From contig WLSJ01000083.1 of assembly GCA_009705865.1 (NCBI GenBank), forward strand, positions 1 to 8,004: a stretch of DNA of 8,004 nt, read 5' to 3'. Below the pieces are notes generated by a model that saw only the letters and a list, made by a program, of their open reading frames with translations, was not told the origin of the DNA and searched no databases. The stretch comes from Actinomycetota bacterium (GTDB lineage Bacteria > Actinomycetota > Acidimicrobiia > Acidimicrobiales > Ilumatobacteraceae). This document shows positions 1-5,115 of the stretch, in pieces; positions within the stretch are counted from its first letter, which is position 1; every line of letters starts with the position of its first letter. Both the position numbers and the translations under genes were made by a program.

Positions 1-244
1 CTTGGGCGGCAGCTTCCGTGCGACCAGCCTGTGTGTAAATCTCTGCAGACTCAAGACGCTTCTTAGTCTCTGCCTGAAGAATCTTTAGTACTTGCTCGTC
101 AGACAAAGCAACAGCTTCAGAGCCTGCAACTTCGGCGTTCATTACTGCTGCAATAGCCATACGCAGAGTTGACTTCAGCATGGCGTCCCCCGCTTTCATG
201 GCTGCAGTGAGATCTGATTTCAAGGTGTCTTTAAGCGATGTCAT
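1..244 (-). CDS. YqeY/GatB-like protein, N-terminal part (runs off left edge)
   Basis: The reverse strand from 244 encodes at least 81 residues beginning MTSLKDTLKSDLTAAMKAGD, then LRMAIAAVMNAEV, a Leu/Ser-Asp-Glu-Gln turn and a Lys-Lys-Arg-Leu-Glu-Ser-Ala helix ending QAGRTEAAAQ at the edge. This is the N-terminal pattern of the YqeY family, a small (about 150 aa) cytosolic helical protein related to the tRNA-binding tail domain of the GatB subunit of Asp/Glu-tRNA amidotransferase. Its exact role is not established. The C-terminal half lies outside the window. The ATG at 244 sits where family members start, but only a weak purine stretch precedes it. A hairpin terminator (285-310) separates it from the multicopper oxidase upstream on the same strand, so it probably has its own promoter in the short gap 245-284. 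Confidence 0.85.
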   Translation of the reverse strand, partial: MTSLKDTLKSDLTAAMKAGDAMLKSTLRMAIAAVMNAEVAGSEAVALSDEQVLKILQAETKKRLESAEIYTQAGRTEAAAQ

Positions 245-280
245 CTCATCAGTCTGCCTGAAGTAGCGCTCAGAAATAGG

Positions 281-315
281 AAAAGGGCCCGAGGTGTACA
301 CCTCAGGCCCTTTTT
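281..315 (-). terminator. Rho-independent terminator of the multicopper oxidase gene (bidirectional)
   Basis: Positions 285-310 form a long hairpin: GGGCC pairs with GGCCC around a perfect 14-nt palindrome (291-304, GAGGTGTACACCTC), with one C/A mismatch in the stem. It is flanked by AAAA (281-284) and TTTTT (311-315), so a T tract follows the stem on either strand. It begins 14 bp after the stop codon of the minus-strand oxidase gene (329-331), which is the expected place for its terminator. No plus-strand gene is visible upstream that would need it. Confidence 0.88.
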
Positions 316-328
316 CTCTTGAGGGGAT

Positions 329-1705
329 CTAGCTAACGATGACTGCTGTCACCATGTACTTCATGCCTGTTGGGGTTTCAGCGTGAGTGAGAATATGACA
401 GTGCCATGCCCACACGCCGGCATCTTTTGCGGTGTACAACACTGACCAACGCTCACCAGGGGCAACGCTGATGGTGTCTGCAAAGAAGGGATTCTCAAGC
501 ATGACTCCATCACGGGCAACAACTAGTCCGGTGGGTTGATGCATGTGCATTGGGTGCGACATCAAGCCTTCGTTGTAATAGTGCACCAACATTGTTTCGC
601 CGATTTTCATGGTGTACGGAGCTGTTGCAGGGAACGACTTGCCATTCAGTGACAAGCCGATTGTTCCGGCGTCGTTCAACACCATCACAACTTCTTGATC
701 AACTTTTCCGTTTGAGTCAGTTAGGCGATTTCCGGCTGCTTTCATCGTTGAAGTTTTCCAATCGCCGATCAGAAGAGATCCGGCGAGTCCATTTGGAATT
801 TGTACTTGAGCATTGTGGTGCGAGTGATACATACCGACCGCTGGTTCAGTAGCTGTGAATTCATAATCGAATGTTTCGCCGGGCTTGATCACACCCTGTG
901 TGATTGGATCAACTCCGTCCATTGCGTTCGGCACACGAATACCGTGAAGATGCATCGATGTTGACTCTGTAAGTTCATTCTTCAAGCGAATACGAACCTT
1001 GTCACCCACGTTGGCGCGCAACTGTGGTCCGGGAATTTGGCCGTTATAGGCCCAACCCTTCACAACTTTTCCGCCTTCAACTTCCCAGTCAACAATTTTT
1101 GCTGTGAGGTCGAACTGCTTGTATCCATCAGACGTCATAGTTGGTGCAAGTTCTTGCCCGCCAAGTCCAGTTGTTTTCTCTGGAAACCGTTTCACAACCG
1201 CTTCCATCATTGAATCCATCTGGGCGTTCGTCATCACAGGAACAGTGTCTGTCGGCGCAGTTGCATCAGCGCTGACTTTCAATGTTGCTTTCATTCCAGA
1301 ATCTTTGTGTCCTGGAATTTCACAAATGACATTGACATCTGTTGATACCTTGCCGAGATCCAACAATGCATGTGCTCCCGCATCAAGTGAGGGTGTGCGC
1401 TTGTTGAGTTCAACAGCAGCAAGGTTGTGTTGAGCCGAACCAGCATTATGAACATTGAAAACAACGTTTCCTGGGGGGACAACAGAGGGACTGAACGCAA
1501 TTGCAAATTCAGTCAACGTGACATCAACTGTGGTGGAACCACTAGGCGATGCCGCTGCTTCTGACGACGATCCGCCATTTTTTGCAACGGACACAATTCC
1601 GATTGCGCCGATTGAAACAACCATGGCAATGACTGCTAACAGCATTAATGAAAACAGGAAATCACTGCTTGCAATTAGCGGATTTTTGGTGGGTTTATCT
1701 GACAT
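329..1705 (-). CDS. Membrane-anchored cupredoxin / two-domain multicopper oxidase fusion
   Basis: 458 aa from the start at 1705. Residues 17-42 form one hydrophobic segment with no clear cleavage site, so the protein is probably anchored with its copper domains outside the cell membrane. After a Ser/Ala-rich linker, residues 58-145 are a plastocyanin-like domain with a complete type 1 copper set (H93, C128, H133, M138). Two multicopper oxidase domains follow: HxH pairs at H252/H254 and H294/H296 in the first, H384/H387/H389 and the HCH-x3-H-x6-M block (H435, C436, H437, H441, M448) in the second. These would supply the trinuclear cluster and a type 1 site. The first oxidase domain has Ser295 where a type 1 Cys would be, so this resembles small laccases with type 1 copper only in domain 2. 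Likely activity: O2-dependent oxidation of metals or organics; substrate unknown. The ATG at 1705 was chosen over 1741 because GAGAGAAG (1714-1721) precedes it by 8 nt, whereas 1741 has no ribosome site. A NirK nitrite reductase is less likely because of the HSH pair. Confidence 0.88.
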   Translation of the reverse strand: MSDKPTKNPLIASSDFLFSLMLLAVIAMVVSIGAIGIVSVAKNGGSSSEAAASPSGSTTVDVTLTEFAIAFSPSVVPPGNVVFNVHNAGSAQHNLAAVELNKRTPSLDAGAHALLDLGKVSTDVNVICEIPGHKDSGMKATLKVSADATAPTDTVPVMTNAQMDSMMEAVVKRFPEKTTGLGGQELAPTMTSDGYKQFDLTAKIVDWEVEGGKVVKGWAYNGQIPGPQLRANVGDKVRIRLKNELTESTSMHLHGIRVPNAMDGVDPITQGVIKPGETFDYEFTATEPAVGMYHSHHNAQVQIPNGLAGSLLIGDWKTSTMKAAGNRLTDSNGKVDQEVVMVLNDAGTIGLSLNGKSFPATAPYTMKIGETMLVHYYNEGLMSHPMHMHQPTGLVVARDGVMLENPFFADTISVAPGERWSVLYTAKDAGVWAWHCHILTHAETPTGMKYMVTAVIVS

Positions 1706-1898
1706 TTTTGTTACTTCTCTCTGTGTAAACAACCTGGTCATTCATCAGAGTATTTTCGAAAGTCGTGTTAGGCATTCCATAAGTTCCACGTAATCGACAG
1801 TTTCTTTGTCACACGAATTCTCTTATTTGCACTACCTAAATGGGACTAATCGACCTTCGAGTCGTGATTGAAGTGATGCCTCTGTCACAGTAGAAGGC

Positions 1899-2558
1899 GT
1901 GTCAACACGTGATTATTTCCCCGCAGCCCCCGAGGGTGGCGAACTTATCCATACCCGCTTCTACGAAGCGCGCACCTACAAGATGAACGATGACCTCTTC
2001 TTATTACGCGGTGTTGTGTGCGATGAAAAGCCTGCTGGTCTGTATTTGGCCGGCGACCCGGACCCGTTGTGGGTGCATCACATGGTCGTTGATTTAGAAA
2101 TTTCATTTCCACTGTTTGTGATTGAAAAAGTTAGTGTCACCTTCCATGAGCGTCCTCACACTCATTGCACCGACATTGAGCCCGACTATCAAAAACTGGT
2201 GGGACTCTCAATTGCTCGTGGTTTCAACAAACAAGTAAAAGAACTATTTGGTGGTCCTCGAGGTTGCACTCACATCGGTGCACTTCTTGCAGCAATGGCA
2301 CCTGTGGCTATTCAGAGCGGATGGTCAATGCGTGTTGGTGCCGCGCTTGGCACAACCGAAACGAATGATGTCTCCGTAGACGCCCGTAGAAAAATGGCGT
2401 ACGCCTCGAACCTCAACACCTGTCATATGTGGGATGAAAATGGCCAGATGGTGGCAGACATCGAAGCAGGACTGCCCATGGAGACACCGCTGTGGATCTC
2501 AAAACGTGCAAAGGCACTTGGTCGCGATGACACCGAGTGGCTAAAGATGCGTGACTAA
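1899..2558 (+). CDS. DUF2889 domain-containing protein
   Basis: 219 aa, no signal peptide or membrane segment seen. The order of conserved blocks fits DUF2889: an N-terminal HTR near residues 18-20, an acidic VVCDEK strand, a HHMVVDLEI stretch around residue 60, a Pro-His-x-His-Cys block near residue 86, a GLSIARGF turn, and the diagnostic GCTHI followed by a helix near residues 122-135. The family has no established function; the conserved Cys/His positions could suggest metal binding but this is unproven. The start is GTG at 1899. An in-frame TGA at 1869 rules out a much longer form, and the first internal Met (residue 29) would cut into the conserved domain. AGAAGG (1892-1897) lies only one base before this GTG, too close for a normal ribosome site, so initiation is unusual here. 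The gene diverges from the multicopper oxidase and converges with the DoxX-like gene. Confidence 0.82.
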   Translation: MSTRDYFPAAPEGGELIHTRFYEARTYKMNDDLFLLRGVVCDEKPAGLYLAGDPDPLWVHHMVVDLEISFPLFVIEKVSVTFHERPHTHCTDIEPDYQKLVGLSIARGFNKQVKELFGGPRGCTHIGALLAAMAPVAIQSGWSMRVGAALGTTETNDVSVDARRKMAYASNLNTCHMWDENGQMVADIEAGLPMETPLWISKRAKALGRDDTEWLKMRD

Positions 2559-2562
2559 CTAG

Positions 2563-2913
2563 TTACGAGGCAACTGTCGTTAAGACGTACAGGACCGAGA
2601 TCACAAACAAAACAAAAGCCGGAGCAGTGTCCTTTGCCGAGTCCTTCACTCGCGTGTGAGCCAGCGTTGCAATAGCAAAGTAGATACTTAATCCTGCTCC
2701 TGCTAATTCACCTAGTTGGGTTTTTTGAAAACCAATTGCAAGACCTGCAGCACCCAATATTTTGATGGCTCCAAGAAGCGGCAACCGTTCTGCCGGAACT
2801 TTCAGCTTTTTCATTTCTTCAACAAGCTTTGCGGGCTTTCGAAAATCCATGACTGCCGATCCGACGCATACGGCAATCAAGAGAATTGCAAGGACTGTAG
2901 ACAGGTTGTTCAT
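2563..2913 (-). CDS. DoxX-like small integral membrane protein
   Basis: 116 aa with four hydrophobic segments at about residues 5-23, 44-62, 68-86 and 97-114. After the first segment comes the family-like pattern FRKPAKLVEEMKKLKVPAE, then LLGAIKILGAAGLAIG and a third helix ending in AHTRVKD. This matches the DoxX-like (DoxX_2) family of four-helix inner-membrane proteins, whose roles are mostly undefined (some DoxX proteins relate to quinone or thiosulfate oxidation or to redox stress). It is the last gene of a minus-strand operon: its ATG follows the ogt stop codon after 9 bp and has no recognisable Shine-Dalgarno site, so translation is probably coupled. Its stop codon shares a 10-bp palindrome with the stop of the convergent DUF2889 gene. 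Confidence 0.82.
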   Translation of the reverse strand: MNNLSTVLAILLIAVCVGSAVMDFRKPAKLVEEMKKLKVPAERLPLLGAIKILGAAGLAIGFQKTQLGELAGAGLSIYFAIATLAHTRVKDSAKDTAPAFVLFVISVLYVLTTVAS

Positions 2914-2922
2914 ATGAACAAT

Positions 2923-3450
2923 CTAGGCAGGGTTGCTCGTCGCACTGTGGAGCATGGTGTGCTCATGGTCAAGGAGCCACTTCTTTACGGCTATTCCCCC
3001 ACCGAAACCAGTGAGCGAACCATCTGCACCCACTATGCGATGGCACGGCAACACGATTGCCACTGGGTTACGCCCATTGGCTCCACCAATTGCACGCACG
3101 GCCTTCGGACGACCAATCGATGCTGCTTGTTGACCGTATGAAGCAGTACGTCCATATGGAATTTCAGCCAATGCATTCCACGCCGCAACTTGAAATTCAG
3201 TGCCTTGCAGGTCTAGTGACAATTCGAAGTCACGACGAGACCCTTCGAAATATTCTTTGAGTTGTGTGATCGCAGAATTGACCGAATCATGAATCTCAGT
3301 GTCAGAGATCCGAAGTTTTTCGAGCGGTTTCGGATGTGCGTCATTATCGAACATCACAAAACGAATGCCGAGGTCTGAACCAACTACCGTCACAACACCA
3401 AAAGGTGCTTCAAAAATTCTGCGAGAAAAGCCAATTTCATCACTTGGCAT
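2923..3450 (-). CDS. ogt: Methylated-DNA--protein-cysteine methyltransferase
   Basis: 175 aa. It repairs O6-alkylguanine in DNA by transferring the alkyl group to its own cysteine, a single-use reaction. The C-terminal domain is complete: GTEFQVAAWNALAEIPYGRT (residues 83-102), SYGQQAASIGRPKAVRAIG with the helix-turn-helix arginine (R119), NGRNP, then the active-site PCHR (P135, C136 nucleophile, H137, R138), and GSLTGFGGG and the K-K-W-L-L-x-x-E tail. The N-terminal half is the usual RNase-H-like fold seen in Ogt-type proteins. The length is normal for the family. A purine-rich AGAGAAG (3461-3467) lies 10 nt before the ATG. It starts 20 bp after the acyl-CoA dehydrogenase stop and is followed after 9 bp by the DoxX-like gene, so all three are probably co-transcribed. 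Confidence 0.95.
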   Translation of the reverse strand: MPSDEIGFSRRIFEAPFGVVTVVGSDLGIRFVMFDNDAHPKPLEKLRISDTEIHDSVNSAITQLKEYFEGSRRDFELSLDLQGTEFQVAAWNALAEIPYGRTASYGQQAASIGRPKAVRAIGGANGRNPVAIVLPCHRIVGADGSLTGFGGGIAVKKWLLDHEHTMLHSATSNPA

Positions 3451-3470
3451 GTTCGTAGCGCTTCTCTGAA

Positions 3471-4706
3471 CTATTTGTTGTTTGGCTCTTTAGGAAGACC
3501 AAGCACTCGTTCACCAACAATGTTGCGCTGAATCTGACTTGTTCCGCCCCAGATGGTTTCTGAACGTGAGAAGAAGAATGACGACATCATGCCGCTGACT
3601 GGGTATCCGTCACGACGCTTGTCGCGCGAAGTGCCAGGCCAGTTGGCATCACCCATTGCGTAATCAACAAGCATTGCATTTGCGCCTGAAATATCAAGAG
3701 CAAGTTCCATTGCGCGTTGGTGCATTTCGGTCCAGAACATCTTGTTGGTTGCGCCAAGCGCTGCCATGCTTGGATCCTTCTTATTCATCAATGTGGTTGA
3801 CAATGAACGGAGTCCGTTGATCTTCAAGATCTGGATCTTGGTGTAGAAATCCATGAGGCGCTGACGAATTTCCGGGTCATTGATGCGTCCGTTTTCCTTT
3901 GCTCCGCGAACCATGGCCTTATATTCCGCTTCAAAGCGGCGATACCCAGTGGTTGCTGACATTCCACGCTCGAAAGCCAATGTGGAGTTTGTAACGATCC
4001 AACCATTATTGATGCCGCCAACAACGTTGTCTTTCGGGCAACGTGCATTGTCGAAGAACACTTCACAGAACTCTGCGGTGCCGTCTGGCTGCACAATGCC
4101 GCGTACTTCAACACCAGGCTGACGCATTGGCACCAATAAGTACGAAATTCCTTTGTGCTTTGGAGCATCAGGGTCTGTACGTGTGAGCAAGAAGCAATAA
4201 TCAGCATGGTGACCTTGTGTGGTCCATACTTTCTGGCCGTTGATGATCCATTCATCACCGTCAAGAACTGCAGTTGTCTTCAAGCTTGCAAGGTCAGAGC
4301 CTGAGTTTGGCTCAGAGAATCCCTGACACCAACGCATTTGACCGTTGAGAATTTGTGGAAGAAATTCTTTCTTCTGCTCTTCAGTTCCCCACTGAAGAAG
4401 TGTTGGGCCTACGAGAGTGTCGCCGAAGAAGTCGGCACGCATCGGAGCTTTTGCATTTGCAAACTCTTCTGACAGCACAACGCCTTGCATTGTGGTTAAT
4501 CCCTTGCCGCCGTATTCCGTTGGCCATGTTGCGCAGATCCATCCACCTTCAAACAATTTGTTTGGCCATTCCTTGTTGAACTTGTCGCGAGCATCGTTGC
4601 TCATTTCGAAACCTTTATCGAACCAACCCTTCGGCAGGTTGTCGTGGAGCCACGCGCGAATCTCGGCGCGGAACAGTTCATCTTCGGGGGCGTAGGTAAG
4701 TTCCAT
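3471..4706 (-). CDS. Acyl-CoA dehydrogenase, actinobacterial FadE type
   Basis: 411 aa from the ATG at 4706. It is a FAD-dependent alpha,beta-dehydrogenation enzyme of acyl-CoA substrates, cytosolic. Domain order is standard: N-terminal helices (EDELFRAEIRAWL, residues 8-20; WPTEYGGKGL, 61-70), the beta domain with the FAD-contact block GFSEPNSGSDLASL (129-142) and INGQKVWTTQG (155-165), and the C-terminal helical domain ending in ETIWGGTSQIQRNIVGERVL (383-402). The usual catalytic Glu immediately before GTSQ in medium-chain enzymes is Gly here, as I recall for many actinobacterial FadE homologues; the base may lie elsewhere or on a partner subunit. Substrate is not predictable. A GTG at 4742 would add 12 residues, but family members start at MELTY-like sequences, so 4706 is preferred. 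Neither start has a good Shine-Dalgarno; CAGAAT (4715-4720, minus strand) could be a -10 for a leaderless or near-leaderless mRNA. It heads the operon with ogt and the DoxX-like gene. Confidence 0.93.
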   Translation of the reverse strand: MELTYAPEDELFRAEIRAWLHDNLPKGWFDKGFEMSNDARDKFNKEWPNKLFEGGWICATWPTEYGGKGLTTMQGVVLSEEFANAKAPMRADFFGDTLVGPTLLQWGTEEQKKEFLPQILNGQMRWCQGFSEPNSGSDLASLKTTAVLDGDEWIINGQKVWTTQGHHADYCFLLTRTDPDAPKHKGISYLLVPMRQPGVEVRGIVQPDGTAEFCEVFFDNARCPKDNVVGGINNGWIVTNSTLAFERGMSATTGYRRFEAEYKAMVRGAKENGRINDPEIRQRLMDFYTKIQILKINGLRSLSTTLMNKKDPSMAALGATNKMFWTEMHQRAMELALDISGANAMLVDYAMGDANWPGTSRDKRRDGYPVSGMMSSFFFSRSETIWGGTSQIQRNIVGERVLGLPKEPNNK

Positions 4707-4762
4707 GGTTGGTAATTCTGTCGGAACGAATGCCAATTCCACACATTGAACGAATGTGTCTG

Positions 4763-4800
4763 TTTACACACCGTTCACAGAGGGCTGACAGAGAGGAAAA
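4763..4800 (+). promoter_or_regulatory. 11-bp tandem half-sites (GlnR/OmpR-type operator candidate)
   Basis: Three consecutive 11-bp units can be aligned: TTTACACACCG (4763-4773), TTCACAGAGGG (4774-4784) and CTGACAGAGAG (4785-4795). A GAAAA at 4796-4800 stays in the same phase. The pattern TnAC-N6-TnAC-N6-TGAC-N6-GAAAa resembles the actinobacterial GlnR box (GTnAC-N6-GAAAC repeated), and an 11-bp direct-repeat period is typical for OmpR-class winged-helix regulators. It lies between the divergent acyl-CoA dehydrogenase and winged-helix genes. The end of the array is 10 bp before the -10-like hexamer of the plus-strand gene, a position suited to activation. Seen by eye only. Confidence 0.5.
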
Positions 4801-4810
4801 ATAGGGGTCA

Positions 4811-4816
4811 TATCGT
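4811..4816 (+). promoter_or_regulatory. -10-like hexamer giving a predicted leaderless mRNA for the winged-helix gene
   Basis: TATCGT fits TAnnnT and lies exactly at -12 to -7 if transcription starts at the A of the ATG at 4823. There is no Shine-Dalgarno between it and the start codon, and no good -35 element 16-18 bp upstream; that place is taken by the phased operator repeats. This suggests an activator-dependent promoter producing a leaderless transcript, which is common in actinobacteria. Inference from spacing only. Confidence 0.45.
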
Positions 4817-4822
4817 GGCCGC

Positions 4823-5107
4823 ATGAGCGAATCAGCGTCCGTGCCTCTGATGATGGAGCAGCTTTCAGCAACTGACCTCTCAGTACTTCGAGTCTTAGTG
4901 GATTTTCCTGGGCGTGTGGCAAGTCGTGAGTCAATAATGCGCCTGGCGGGCCTGACCGATGTTTCATCTCGTCGTGTCGACTCTTCGTTAGTCGCTCTTC
5001 GACGAGTGCTCGGCGCAGACAACATCATCACCGTGCGACGTAGAGGATGGATGCTGTCTGATGAAGCACAGAAACTCGCCGTGAAACTCCTGCCTCGTGA
5101 GATATAA
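4823..5107 (+). CDS. Stand-alone OmpR/PhoB-type winged-helix DNA-binding protein
   Basis: 94 aa, essentially only the DNA-binding half of an OmpR-class regulator. Residues 14-30 (LSATDLSVLRVLVDFPG) form helix 1 with the usual lead-in, SRESIMRLAGL (34-44) helix 2, RRVDSSLVALRRVLG (50-64) the recognition helix, and NIITVRRRGWMLS (67-79) the beta-hairpin wing with the typical I-x-T-V-R-x-x-G-W/Y pattern. No receiver domain and no phosphorylatable Asp are present, so activity cannot be controlled by a normal phosphorelay. It may bind constitutively, compete with or partner a full-length regulator, or sense through its short tail. It precedes the antiporter gene by 8 bp and is very probably co-transcribed. 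The phased repeats upstream suit a protein of this class, so autoregulation is possible. Confidence 0.85.
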   Translation: MSESASVPLMMEQLSATDLSVLRVLVDFPGRVASRESIMRLAGLTDVSSRRVDSSLVALRRVLGADNIITVRRRGWMLSDEAQKLAVKLLPREI

Positions 5108-5108
5108 C
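5081..5108 (+). promoter_or_regulatory. Possible internal promoter for the antiporter gene
   Basis: GTGAAA (5081-5086) and TATAAC (5103-5108) are spaced by 16 bp and match -35 and -10 consensus at 4/6 and 5/6 positions. The -10 contains the TAA stop of the winged-helix gene and ends 7 nt before the antiporter ATG, which has no Shine-Dalgarno. A leaderless transcript of the antiporter alone is therefore possible besides the two-gene transcript. Such matches also arise by chance. Confidence 0.33.
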
Positions 5109-5115
5109 TAAGACC

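Noticed and set aside
329..1705. NirK-type copper nitrite reductase
   Set aside because: The first oxidase domain has HSH and no type 1 Cys, and the last domain carries HCH plus type 1 ligands, which is the laccase (trinuclear) arrangement rather than the NirK one.
1706..1741. Longer N-terminus of the oxidase starting at 1741
   Set aside because: No ribosome site before 1741, while 1705 has GAGAGAAG at 8 nt; the added 12 residues contain nothing recognisable.
1747..1752. TACTCT (minus strand) as -10 of the oxidase gene
   Set aside because: No acceptable -35 at the right distance, and TAnnnT matches are frequent by chance.
1791..1854. Repeated TAATCGAC (1791-1798 and 1847-1854) between the oxidase and DUF2889 genes
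   Set aside because: Two 8-mers 56 bp apart with no phase or promoter relation; too weak to call an operator.
4678..5031. 117-aa minus-strand frame across the regulatory region and winged-helix gene
   Set aside because: Arg/Ser-rich without recognisable structure; it covers the operator and lies antisense to the convincing OmpR-type gene.
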